A DNA stretch of 64,000 bases from Romanomermis culicivorax. Lineage: Eukaryota > Nematoda > Enoplea > Mermithida > Mermithidae. A program made the translations under genes and the position numbers. A model generated the notes under the pieces. The model was not told the DNA's origin and did no database searches. It saw nothing but the letters and a program-made list of their open reading frames with translations. The DNA lies in NCBI GenBank assembly GCA_963922205.1, contig CAWUHX010000015.1, positions 806,001 to 870,000 of the forward strand. Direction: 5' to 3'. This document shows, in pieces, positions 1 through 9,155 of the stretch (its first letter is position 1; the number at the start of each line of letters is the position of its first letter).

Positions 1-1857
1 GTCCGGACGGATCAGGGTCTTCTCCTTCGCATCCACGGGAGATACAATTTGACCCAAAACTTGTTCAAATTAGCAAAGGACACACCTCCTGACCCTGTCA
101 ATGCCAAATTGAACTACCTGGCTCAGCAGATCAAGGAATCGGAAATTAACGGTTTCCGGTTCATGTGGCTTGAGCTCTGCTCTCACGCTCAACGCTATCT
201 TGACCTGACTTGGCAGTTGCTTCGCTTCGACCCTACCTTGGGTGCCCGGGCATTCCTCCAGAGGAATGACCTGACGGCGGAATTCACAGGCGACGCACTG
301 ACAATATGGCCGTGTCAGAAGGTCAACGCCACCTACGTCTACCACTCGTACCGGGTGGGAAACGTTTGCTACAAGTACTTACCTGTACAGGTCGGCGGTA
401 CCGTCTACTTCGCCACCCCCGGTGGTCCAGATCTCATTAAATCTAGCCCAATTGTGCTGTGTCATCACCACTTTACAGGGATTTTCCGAAATCGCTCGGG
501 CTGGTTTACTGAGTCTGGCGGGGTCCATGTGAGCCACATCCCACTGGAACTCTTCTGGAAGCAGCGTTTCAACATCACTCACTTTGAGGCACCGGCGCTC
601 TTCCATGACCAGTTGGCGATGACCCCTTCAAACTTTGCCTTCTTTAAACAGTACGTTTACAAGACTGAGCAAATTGAAGCGGTATTCAACCGGCTGGTAA
701 ACTTTACCGCTGGTCTATCCCTGCAACCAGACGCCATTTACCAGGCCTTTGCAGGGGTAGGAACCGACATCAAGGCCTCGCTGGAAGGTGTCGGTTTGGC
801 AGCAAACCATGTTATTACGGGTCAACAACACACCCTCGCCCAGGGCTTGCATGCTGTCCTGAGCGGGCCGGTCCAGTTGATCTTTAACATCCTAATTACC
901 CTGACAGTGCTGATCGGTGTCCGATACCTTGCCTACCTTGGTGTATCTTATTATCTCAGCTACCGTCTGCAGAGCAAACAGGTCAGGTTTGTTAGCCGTT
1001 TCTCCCCGTTGGGTCTTTACCGCAAAGTACAATGCTGGATCGGTTTTCACTACGTGCAAAACAATGTGCCCTCCCAGCTTGACGGAATCACACCGTGTTT
1101 CGTCGTGCTGCTGGATACCAAGGAAACTCCTGCTTTCCTTGACATGGGTTGCCCCCGCACTATCATTAGCCAACGTCTTCATAAGGCCTTGGCTAAAGAA
1201 AGTCGGAAGGCGGTCATGGCGTTCCAGCAACATCACGACTTTAACCCATTGATGAGCATCAATGGTAAAGCCGTTCATACCATCCTTTCGGGACCATATG
1301 AAATCATGTTGCTCGGAAACCGCCAGCCGAACACACGGATCGATATACATCTCCATGTGTGCAAGACTACGTCTCCCTTCTGGGCACCTGTTGACCTCAT
1401 ACTCGGACTGGACTTCTTAGAACAGTTCAAGAACATTATGTTTAACTACCAACGTAATGTTTGTCGGCTGGACGCGGTAGAATTACCCCTCCTGCTGACC
1501 ACGCCGGAGATTGACCAGATCGACCCCTGGTGGGAGAACACCCGTGCTCTCTCGCCAAACTCAGACAGGTCGGGATCACGATCACGGTCCAGGACTTCGT
1601 CCATCTCTTGGCCACACTCACGGGCCTCCTCAGTTGCCTCATCACGTGGGTCAACCAGGGGATCCCGGGCCTCTTCTAGACGGGCAGGTCGTCATTTGTC
1701 GACCTTGCACGGGTCAGGTTGCCCTCGACCTCCGCCTGGAAACTCTCCAGTCACGCTAGAGATAGGCCGATACCGTGAGCCAAGTGATTCAGATGCTCCG
1801 GCATCACCCGTGCCAAATGCGCCACCGCTATCGGACACCAAGATTGAATCACTATGA
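1..1857 (+). CDS. Envelope-like membrane protein with C-terminal retropepsin-like domain (element 1, partial)
   Basis: Frame 1 is open from base 1, so the true start lies upstream; the first listed codon at 49 is only a TTG. About 280 residues of ectodomain with several N-glycosylation sequons and paired cysteines come first. A hydrophobic membrane segment follows at about 880-965, then a long presumably cytoplasmic tail. The tail holds a retropepsin-like region: an Asp-Met-Gly at 1141-1149 in the position of the catalytic Asp-Thr-Gly, and a matching Ile-Leu-Gly-Leu-Asp-Phe-Leu strand at about 1399. It ends in an Arg/Ser-rich stretch at about 1555-1690. The ectodomain is clearly homologous to the ORFs at 33854-35455 of element 2. 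The layout resembles a viral fusion glycoprotein captured by a retroelement, possibly of the chuvirus/mononegavirus type; that last step is inference and needs structure prediction. The ORF ends in TGA with pol following in the same frame. Confidence 0.7.
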   Translation, partial: VRTDQGLLLRIHGRYNLTQNLFKLAKDTPPDPVNAKLNYLAQQIKESEINGFRFMWLELCSHAQRYLDLTWQLLRFDPTLGARAFLQRNDLTAEFTGDALTIWPCQKVNATYVYHSYRVGNVCYKYLPVQVGGTVYFATPGGPDLIKSSPIVLCHHHFTGIFRNRSGWFTESGGVHVSHIPLELFWKQRFNITHFEAPALFHDQLAMTPSNFAFFKQYVYKTEQIEAVFNRLVNFTAGLSLQPDAIYQAFAGVGTDIKASLEGVGLAANHVITGQQHTLAQGLHAVLSGPVQLIFNILITLTVLIGVRYLAYLGVSYYLSYRLQSKQVRFVSRFSPLGLYRKVQCWIGFHYVQNNVPSQLDGITPCFVVLLDTKETPAFLDMGCPRTIISQRLHKALAKESRKAVMAFQQHHDFNPLMSINGKAVHTILSGPYEIMLLGNRQPNTRIDIHLHVCKTTSPFWAPVDLILGLDFLEQFKNIMFNYQRNVCRLDAVELPLLLTTPEIDQIDPWWENTRALSPNSDRSGSRSRSRTSSISWPHSRASSVASSRGSTRGSRASSRRAGRHLSTLHGSGCPRPPPGNSPVTLEIGRYREPSDSDAPASPVPNAPPLSDTKIESL

Positions 1858-4740
1858 GCTACTCAGAGCCCGAGGGATCACTCAGACCACGTACTCACGG
1901 TACAGGATGAGTCCACCCTTCTAAACGACCCGGAACCCTCCGTCGGATACGCTCTAGTAGGTCTACTACGTCGTACGGGACTGCCGATTCCAAAGCGGTC
2001 CGGTAAGACCAAACACACTAGTGGTGCCACCACACCTGATTCCGGTCATGTGGTCTCTGCTTTTTACCCAAATGATATTCGGACACCCCATATCAAAGTT
2101 CTCCTCAACAACTGGGTAGAAGCAAAGGCACTGGTCGACACAGGAGCTGTTTTCTCACTCCTGGACCACAAGTTAGCGGCCCAGCTGCCCAACTTGTCAC
2201 TTTCACCAACCAGGGCTCGTCCTATCGCAGCCAATGGGTCCCCGATCCCACTGCTAGGAGCAGCCTACATCAGGGTTACAGTGGCTGATGTCTCTGAATG
2301 GATTCAGGTCCAAATACACGAGAACTGTTCAGCTGAACTAGTTCTCAGAACAAACTTCCTTGGCTGGTTCAATTGTGTCAGCTTGAACTGGGAGAAATCC
2401 TTCCTCCAGTTCAAGGAAAGTAGAATCCCCTGTGACGGTCTCATCCACAGCCCACCTTCTGCCCGCGGCACCTTGCCCCTGAAGGACTTGGTAATTCTGG
2501 AGCCTCGCTCCCTGACACGATTTACTGTACCTGTTCCGCCAATCTATACGAACGTACCTGAGGTGGCCTTCTTTCCGAAGCACCTCACCGGATCTCAAAG
2601 ACACGTATATTTTGCTGGAAGCGTGAGTAGCGTGACCAACGGTCACATACCACTTCAAGTAGTTAACCCGAATACTCACTCCGTGGTTCTCTACCCACAC
2701 ATGACCATCAGTCATGTGCAAATGCATAGTGAGCCCTCACGGGAATCACCGGTCGACTCAGACACCGTCCTCGATCGTCAGTGGGTCGAGGCCAATGCTG
2801 TAATCTCACCGGACATCTCCCCTCGGGACCGGGCAGCCTTACTCGACCTGCTGGTTGCATACACCGACCTTTATGCTCTTGATGAAAAGGACACAGGTTC
2901 CACTGATCTCGTCCAGCACGAAATCAGCACGGGTGATGCCCGCCCAGTCCGCCCTTTCCCTTACCGGTCCTCACCTAAGGAAAAGGATCTCATCATGCAG
3001 GAGGTCAAGGCGCTCCAGGAGAAAGGTATTATTCGGCCAAGCACGTCGCCGTGGGCTACTAATACTGTCCTGGTGCGCAAGAAAAACGGTTCTCACCGTA
3101 TGTGTGTTGACTTTCGTGGTCTTAACGAGGTCACGAAAAAGGATGTGTACCCTCTCCCACGGATAGATGACATTCTCGATACACTCAAGGGTATGAAGTA
3201 TTTCACTACCCTTGACCAGGCTAACGCTTATTGGTCAATTCCGATTGCCGAGGCGGATAAGGAAAAGACGGCATTTAATACGCCTATTGGACTTTACGAA
3301 TTCAATTATTTGCCTTTCGGTTTGTGCAAGGCGCTAGGGACATTTCAACGCCTTATGAACCTCCTCCTTACTAGAATCCAATGGCGCACGGTTCTGACTT
3401 ATCTCGACGACATTTTGGTGTTCGGGAACTCTCACACCCAAATGCTTGAGCGCCTGGCAGATGTGTTCGCCCGTCTTCGCTGGGGTGGAATGAAGCTCAG
3501 ACCGAGCAAGTGCAAATTCTCGCACTCAGAGGTAGAGTACCTAGGCTATCGCATCTCACAGAGCGGCCTAGAACCTGACCAAGCCAAGCTGGCCGCTGTC
3601 CAAAACCTACCCATTCCACAAAACGCCAACGACATCAAGTCCTTCCTAGGCCTCGTGTCTTATTACAGGCGTTTCATCCCTGGTTGTGCCCGGCTCAGCG
3701 AGCCACTCACCAAGCTCTTACGGAAAGAAACTACTTTCCAGTGGTCAAAACCTCAGCAGGAGGCGTTCGACGAACTCCGCCGCCTGCTGACCAACCCTCC
3801 TATCCTGCGCCATCCGGAATTTTCGAAATCCTTTATCCTTCAAACTGATGCAAGTATTTCGGGGATAGGAGCGGTTCTCAGCCAGTTAGACGAACATGGA
3901 TACGACCATCCTGTCGCGTACGCCAGCCGAGGGTTAACAGCGGCCGAGAAAAACTATTCCATTACAGAACTGGAAACTCTCGCTGTTGTCCATTTCGTCA
4001 AGCACTTTCGACCATACCTCTTCCAGCACGAGGTGGTCGTTCAGACTGACCATACTGCGGTCAAAGCAGTGTTGGAGAAGCCTAACCCCTCTGCTCGGAT
4101 CGCCCGGTGGGGACTCCCGCTCGCTGAATTCACACTGACAATTCGGCCCCGAAAAGGTCAGTCAAATGGTAATGCTGATGCATTATCACGCCTGCCGGAT
4201 CCTAACTCCCTCACCGGTCAGAGTATTGATGATACTCCCCTCTACAGACCTGAGGGGCATGTTATGATGATCACCGATCGTGCGCAGCACCTGGCGAGAT
4301 CAAGAACCTTGACCGATGGTGTGCAGCACCTGGCGCGCTCAAGTAATTCAGCACCAATCACTGTTGGCGTGGAGCGCCCGGTACGATCAGAGTCTTATGC
4401 CGAGATATCGGTTGGTGCGCAGCACCCTGACCTTTTCGCTGCTCAGCTGGAGGATCCGGAGTTAGCCGACATCATTCGCTCTCTTAAGCCTCTGGGCGAC
4501 CAGAATGATGTGCGAGGCTACCATCTGTTGGATAACGTTCTTCAGAAATGGACAGGCGAGTCCAATAAGATCGTCATACCCAGATCCATGGTTACTACCA
4601 TTATCCGGGCTCATCATGATGACATCTTAGCTGGACACTTTGGTGCTAAACGTACTGCGCGGCTCATTGCTCGCAGATACCACTGGCCTTCCCTCAGTCG
4701 GGATGTCAAGTCCTTCTGTCAGCGGTGTGATCTTTGCTAA
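1858..4740 (+). CDS. Pol part 1: protease, reverse transcriptase, RNase H, integrase zinc domain (element 1)
   Basis: Frame 1 is open from the codon after the TGA at 1855 to a TAA at 4738. The first start-like codon is a GTG at 2050, so translation by read-through or as a polyprotein is likelier than initiation there. The retropepsin has Asp-Thr-Gly at about 2137-2145. RT follows with its first catalytic Asp in a TLDQANAYW block and the YLDD box at 3400-3411. RNase H shows the QTDAS, ITELET, TDHT and NADALSR blocks that hold its acidic residues. The integrase HHCC zinc domain begins at about 4600 and its last cysteine is the codon just before the stop. The next codon in the family is expected to be glutamine, so the stop is probably a CAA to TAA change. 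The linker at 4270-4440 contains short internal repeats. Confidence 0.9.
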   Translation, partial: ATQSPRDHSDHVLTVQDESTLLNDPEPSVGYALVGLLRRTGLPIPKRSGKTKHTSGATTPDSGHVVSAFYPNDIRTPHIKVLLNNWVEAKALVDTGAVFSLLDHKLAAQLPNLSLSPTRARPIAANGSPIPLLGAAYIRVTVADVSEWIQVQIHENCSAELVLRTNFLGWFNCVSLNWEKSFLQFKESRIPCDGLIHSPPSARGTLPLKDLVILEPRSLTRFTVPVPPIYTNVPEVAFFPKHLTGSQRHVYFAGSVSSVTNGHIPLQVVNPNTHSVVLYPHMTISHVQMHSEPSRESPVDSDTVLDRQWVEANAVISPDISPRDRAALLDLLVAYTDLYALDEKDTGSTDLVQHEISTGDARPVRPFPYRSSPKEKDLIMQEVKALQEKGIIRPSTSPWATNTVLVRKKNGSHRMCVDFRGLNEVTKKDVYPLPRIDDILDTLKGMKYFTTLDQANAYWSIPIAEADKEKTAFNTPIGLYEFNYLPFGLCKALGTFQRLMNLLLTRIQWRTVLTYLDDILVFGNSHTQMLERLADVFARLRWGGMKLRPSKCKFSHSEVEYLGYRISQSGLEPDQAKLAAVQNLPIPQNANDIKSFLGLVSYYRRFIPGCARLSEPLTKLLRKETTFQWSKPQQEAFDELRRLLTNPPILRHPEFSKSFILQTDASISGIGAVLSQLDEHGYDHPVAYASRGLTAAEKNYSITELETLAVVHFVKHFRPYLFQHEVVVQTDHTAVKAVLEKPNPSARIARWGLPLAEFTLTIRPRKGQSNGNADALSRLPDPNSLTGQSIDDTPLYRPEGHVMMITDRAQHLARSRTLTDGVQHLARSSNSAPITVGVERPVRSESYAEISVGAQHPDLFAAQLEDPELADIIRSLKPLGDQNDVRGYHLLDNVLQKWTGESNKIVIPRSMVTTIIRAHHDDILAGHFGAKRTARLIARRYHWPSLSRDVKSFCQRCDLC

Positions 4741-5781
4741 CAGAATAAGCCCGCTCGACAGAAAACCACTGCGACCCTGAAACCTATCACCATCACGGGA
4801 CCGTTTCATCGGGTAGGTGTCGACTGTATGGGACCAATGACCACTAGCGAAGCTGGCAACCGTTTCATCGTAGTCTTCATCGACTACTTTACGAAATGGG
4901 TCGAGGCTTTTGCTACTCCCGACATCACTGCGCACACTATAGCCCGGCTGTTTGTAACGCAAATTGTCTGCCGGCACGGGGCACCGCAGATTCTTCAGTC
5001 AGATCGTGGCACTGATTTCACATCAAAACTGATGACTGAGATCACTGCGATCTGCGCAACGAAGAAAATCCACTCTACCGCCTATCATCCGATGACCAAC
5101 GGCGAGGTGGAAAGAGCTAATCAGACGCTAGCCACACGGCTATGTATGTATGTTCATCAAGGACATACCGATTGGGATGAACACCTACCATACGCTGTGT
5201 TTGCCGTCAATATCAGCATGAATGAGTCAACAGGGTACTCGCCCTTTGAACTCATGTACGGTCGCACACCCATGCTCCCTGTTGATGCCGCGCTCTCATT
5301 CAACCCTCGGGCCCATATCATTAATGTTTCCTCATATGATATGGAGGTCAAACGTCATTTCACGAATGCGTTAACCTTAATCCAGAGTCGGATTGAGAAA
5401 GCACAGGAGGCCTATGCACGGTCGTACGACCGGAAGGCACATGATGTCTCGTACAAAGCAGGGGATCAGGTGCTCAAACTGCGCACCTCCAGGAAAGGTG
5501 GACTCACTCCTAAATTGCTGCCCATCTACGATGGGCCCTACCTTGTAACAAGTGTGGCATATCCCAATGTCACACTTCGTCTCGAGACGGATCAGGAAGA
5601 CACTGTACATGTCAACCAGCTTCAACTTTACGTGTCCCCTGAACAACCGAGTGAAGCAGAGGATACACCTCCCACTTCACAGGCAATGGATTCAGCACCC
5701 TTATTGTATCCATCAATAAGCCGGGACTTTACACCGAATTTGATTGACCCACATCTTGATGCAGAGGTCCCCGACCCTTAA
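4741..5781 (+). CDS. Pol part 2: integrase catalytic core and GPY/F module (element 1)
   Basis: This stretch continues pol in the same frame after the TAA at 4738-4740; 4828 is merely the first ATG. It carries the DDE integrase core: Asp in a VGVDCMGP block at about 4815, Asp in SDRGTDF at about 5000, and Glu in NGEVERANQT at about 5105. The C-terminal part contains a GPYLV motif at about 5535, the GPY/F module typical of many Ty3/gypsy integrases. No chromodomain is recognisable. The ORF ends at TAA 5779-5781. Apart from the one stop upstream the integrase looks intact, so this copy may be fairly young. Its relative in element 2 is at about 37930-39041. Confidence 0.88.
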   Translation, partial: QNKPARQKTTATLKPITITGPFHRVGVDCMGPMTTSEAGNRFIVVFIDYFTKWVEAFATPDITAHTIARLFVTQIVCRHGAPQILQSDRGTDFTSKLMTEITAICATKKIHSTAYHPMTNGEVERANQTLATRLCMYVHQGHTDWDEHLPYAVFAVNISMNESTGYSPFELMYGRTPMLPVDAALSFNPRAHIINVSSYDMEVKRHFTNALTLIQSRIEKAQEAYARSYDRKAHDVSYKAGDQVLKLRTSRKGGLTPKLLPIYDGPYLVTSVAYPNVTLRLETDQEDTVHVNQLQLYVSPEQPSEAEDTPPTSQAMDSAPLLYPSISRDFTPNLIDPHLDAEVPDP

Positions 5782-6337
5782 TTCAAGATGCATTCTCTTC
5801 ATTGTCCCCGCTTATGGACGAGGACGTCCTTTTTCGAAGGACCGCCGTGCCCCTCACGAGGTATCCACTCTTGTCCATGCTGGATCTTAGTGGATAGAAG
5901 AGAATGTTCAGCAACCAAAGCGTCACGCCTTAGGCGCATCCTCACGCGATAGTTTACACTTCACTGGGTGCATCCTCTGCGATAACCCGACAATCTGTAC
6001 CTCACTGGGTGCATCCTCTGCGATAACCCGATAATCTGTACCTCACTGGGCGCATCCTCTGCGATAGCCTACATCCTGCCCTGAAAATTTTTCTTTTCTG
6101 TGTTCTAGACTGTCGCACAGGATATTCAATGTCTGCAACTTCACGCATCAACAACCTCCGGTTACAATACCGCCGAACGAATTACGATCAAAGAAGGCTC
6201 CATCCCCCAACAACCCAACGGACCTATTCGACCACCCGCCGTCGCAACTTGGGAGGACCTACGACCACAGACACGCCGCACAAACCTCACTACTAACCAC
6301 CACAAGGACGAGGACGCCCTTTTTCGAAGAACTGCCG
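5782..6337 (+). other. 3' untranslated region of element 1
   Basis: A non-coding stretch of about 550 bp between the pol stop and the LTR at 6338. It contains a near-perfect direct repeat of about 38 bp (5816-5853 and 6305-6342) built around GGACGAGGACG and CCTTTTTCGAAG. A 41-bp tandem repeat lies between the copies. Element 2 has a similar GAACGAGGACGTTC box just before its 3' polypurine tract, so the direct repeat probably marks the 3' end region of this family. Confidence 0.6.
5918..6072 (+). repeat. 41-bp tandem repeat in element 1 3' region
   Basis: Two nearly identical 41-bp units occupy 5960-6000 and 6001-6041. They are followed by a partial third unit from 6042 and preceded by a degenerate unit from about 5918. 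The core is CACTGGGTGCATCCTCTGCG. It lies wholly in the untranslated region. Confidence 0.85.
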
Positions 6338-7745
6338 TGTCACGTGCCGCTCAATTCCCCAATGTCACGTGATTCCGATCATGTTAATATTTTTGTTTTC
6401 TTCATGATTCATTTATTACTCGTTCATGTTTTTGTTTATTTGATTTCTACACATGCATTTTGTGTTCGTTTTTTATATTTTTCATGCATTTCTATGTTTC
6501 GTTTTGTTGTATTTTTATTTCTTTACAAACGCGGGCTACAGTAGGCCCTTTAGCTAAAAACTTCCGCCAGTCGTGCTCCACGAGCACATGGCTATTTTTG
6601 GTGCATTCACGCACCTCTTATCATCAAAAATTAGCGTCGTTTTTGTTACGCAAAAACGACTAGCTAAGAAGTTTAGCTAAAGACGTTCATATGCTTAGCA
6701 TAGGCACTGCAGTCGGCCTCAGTGCTAAACGCATGTGAAGGAAAAAACGTCTATGTGCTCATAGGCATCTTCTGCATCGCATCTAGCTGCAGAAGTTAGC
6801 TTGAGCGCCGAGAAACTCCGCCCAAGCTGCAGCTGTAGCCAAACATGTCCTTAAAAGGACATGTTTCTTTAGTTTTTCGCTCATTCTTGGGTTCACCAAG
6901 CTCTCGTCCGGTTGTAACTCCGCATCCGCCGCCTTCTCGTCAATTTGCATATTTTATTATACACCTGTGCATCCGCCGCCTTATTACCAATAAATTTGCA
7001 TAAATTTACCCTTGTTCACTGCGTCCGCCGCTTACCGCCTACAGTACCCGCTGCCCATCAGTGCCAGGTGTCCGACCGCCCCCGGTTCGTGAAGAAAACG
7101 TTGGAGAATTGCCTCCCGCTCGCCGCCGCTCGCCGCTAGGACGTTTGTGGATCGCATCCCCCCGCTCCAGTGCCAGAAGACCGAAAGTATCCAGGGACTT
7201 GCCGCCCGATTCGTCAAATCGCTTGAGAAACAGGACTAGGTGAGTCTTCTCAGGGGATTATTGTTATTTGTGGGGTATTTATTGGGAAATCCTTCCTAAG
7301 TCGGTTTCCCAAGGTTTCCACAGATAAGTAGGGCCTCCACCTCTCAGGTTCGGGCTAAAAGGGGCTGTCTGGTTCATAATCGGGTCCCACAAATTAGGTC
7401 ATTTTACGGGTGACCCTGTCCCCACTCTCACTGAGTAGGGCTCGGGGATTGTCGCACCTAGCCTGGCAGCGTTGTCCATTACCCTGCAGCAAGACCCCAA
7501 GGACAACACGAGAGAACCAACTATAGACCTCTCTATAGCCACCATTCGCCAGGTTAGGCCCCAATGCCAATCAGGGAAGCCTGGGGAAAATGCCAGTATC
7601 CATCAGGAGTCACAGCCTATTACTCACTGTAATAGGATCAATCTGATATGGTTCACCATCAATGTGACGTCTAAAACACGGTATTACCTGATGAGATACC
7701 CAAACCTCCCCAGCTCTCCCAAATCCACATGTCATACACGTGACA
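6338..7745 (+). mobile_element. Long terminal repeat, 1408 bp, flanked by TGCCG
   Basis: The LTR begins TGTCACGTG at 6338-6346 and ends CACGTGACA at 7737-7745, a perfect 9-bp terminal inversion with canonical TG...CA ends. TGCCG occurs on both sides (6333-6337 and 7746-7750), as expected of a 5-bp target duplication. A diverged copy lies in reverse orientation at 10190-11506. It is therefore either a solo LTR inserted at the end of element 1, or element 1's own 3' LTR with a chance 5-bp match outside it. No coding sequence is evident inside. Confidence 0.8.
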
Positions 7746-8268
7746 TGCCGTAAAATGTGACATGGATGGCGCAATATGTGACAACTTCTTTGAATATTCT
7801 TATTTTTTGTTACTTTTTATATGCTTTTTCAGATTGTGTACTTTTGTTCTATTTTTACCTACATTTTACAACACTATTTTACTTTTCATTTCTTCATTAT
7901 TTGTTTTTTGTTCTGCCTTTACTGCTTAATTATTTTATTCATTTCGTCTTATTTATTTATTTCATCGATTTATTTTTTTGCAATGCAATTAAGCTGCCTA
8001 CAAAACTACTTTAATAGAGAATCCTTATGATGCTTTTTTGCTTTTGTTTTTACAAACGTTTCGGAAAAGTGTTTTCTCACAGAAATTTTTTTTTTGATTT
8101 TTGAATGGTCCGTTCGTGCATCCCTACCGCAACTGCAGCACAAAAGCATATGAAATTTAGATGGCCAAATGCAACTAAAAATGGACTATCACAACTAGCA
8201 AAAAGGATTTTAATTTACCTATTTTGCATATTTATCATAAAAAAGATGTGCGCGTTTACTCTAATGCA
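7746..8268. other. AT-rich stretch without recognisable gene
   Basis: A T-rich, low-complexity sequence. The ORFs here (about 7757-8030) encode only Phe/Leu/Tyr-rich strings from poly-T tracts and show no signs of selection. A TGTGAC at 7755 could be the start of an older LTR of element 1, but I could not find its end. Confidence 0.4.
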
Positions 8269-8269
8269 T

Positions 8270-8525
8270 AGAAATTTTTAGTATTCGCTGTATTGAGATT
8301 CGCTCTTTTGAGAACCGCCGTATTACTGAGAGTGAGACTTCGCAGTAATGAGAATCGCTGTTTTGAGACTTCGCATTTTTGAATATCGCTGTATTGAGAC
8401 TTCGCTGAATTGAGATTCGCTGTTCTAAGACTTTGCAGTTTTGAGAATCACTGTATTGAGACCTCGCTGAATTGAGAATCGCTGTTTTGAGAATCGCTGT
8501 TGTGTGTTTCGCTGAATACGGGTGA
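8270..8525. repeat. Degenerate minisatellite, about 17-bp unit
   Basis: About fifteen imperfect copies of a unit close to TTGAGAATCGCTGTAT, with TTGAGA and TCGCTG best kept. It adjoins the inverted repeat at 8531-8919. One more unit reappears in reverse orientation inside that repeat's loop (about 8725-8758). Long arms made of short tandem units are typical of foldback elements. Confidence 0.8.
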
Positions 8526-8530
8526 AACCA

Positions 8531-8919
8531 GTACACTATAAAAATTTGTTCAGTCAATCCAAAGCGGCTGACTGTGAATATACTCTATTCATTTTGAAAT
8601 GGTCGATGCAGTGATCCCACGAATGTAAGTTCAACACAAAAAAACTAGTAAGCTTATTACTGTAGTACACGAACAAAAATTTTCATGGCGATGAGCGCAA
8701 ACAGGACGGTTTCACCCCTATTCAGTGAAACTCACAACAGCGATTCTCAAACAGTTCATCGCCAAGAAAATTTTTATTCGTTTACTACAGTAATAAGCTT
8801 ACTAGTTTTTTCGTGTTGAACTTACTTTCGTGGGATCACTGCATCGATCATTTCACAATGAATAGAGTATATTCACAATCGGCCGCTTTGGATTGACTGA
8901 ACAAATTTTTATAGTGTAC
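8531..8919. mobile_element. Foldback-type inverted repeat (arms about 165 bp)
   Basis: The left arm 8531-8694 and right arm 8755-8919 are nearly perfect reverse complements separated by a 60-bp loop; the outer ends read GTACACTATAAAAATTTG. Part of the arm recurs once, diverged, at about 41563-41690, so this is a dispersed family. No ORF lies inside. It is probably a non-autonomous foldback element or MITE. Confidence 0.85.
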
Positions 8920-8938
8920 TTACGCCTGTGCAACATCC

Positions 8939-9155
8939 TGCCAAAAAATCATGGTAGAACTTCGAGACATCCTTTCTGAAAGATTCGACCTTGTTTTACT
9001 TTGACCTATGATAAGTTGAAAATTGATAATACCGAAAAAGGGCATTTTGAGCAGTTTTACACTATGAGTATCGTGGCGAATTTTCATTCCAAATGAATGT
9101 CGAAATTCACATGCTACAGTACCCCGGCGTTTAGAATTTTTACATTTTGTTGGAT
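8939..9155 (+). repeat. Dispersed repeat, copy 1
   Basis: About 215 bp that align with 12743-12965 in the same orientation. Shared blocks include ATGA(T/G)AAGTTGAAAATTGATAAT-like and GCTACAGTA...TTTAGAATTTTTACA-like sequence. No coding potential was seen. Ends and transposon class are undetermined. Confidence 0.55.

Larger units (their letters stand above)
1..5781 (+). mobile_element. Element 1: Ty3/gypsy-type LTR retrotransposon, 5' truncated by window edge
   Basis: The 3' portion of an LTR retrotransposon. It holds an envelope-like ORF running in from the left edge, then protease, reverse transcriptase, RNase H and integrase in one reading frame. The domain order PR-RT-RH-IN and a GPY/F-type integrase tail place it in the Ty3/gypsy group. 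Frame 1 is open throughout except for a TGA at 1855-1857 and a TAA at 4738-4740. Gag and the 5' LTR lie outside the window. Base composition is clearly more GC-rich than the AT-rich surroundings. Element 2 (30676-39973) is a divergent relative with the same unusual gene order. Whether the LTR at 6338-7745 is this element's own 3' LTR is unresolved. Confidence 0.88.

Noticed and set aside
8270-8525. CRISPR-like array
   Set aside because: Units are contiguous and degenerate without spacers, in a eukaryotic transposon context.
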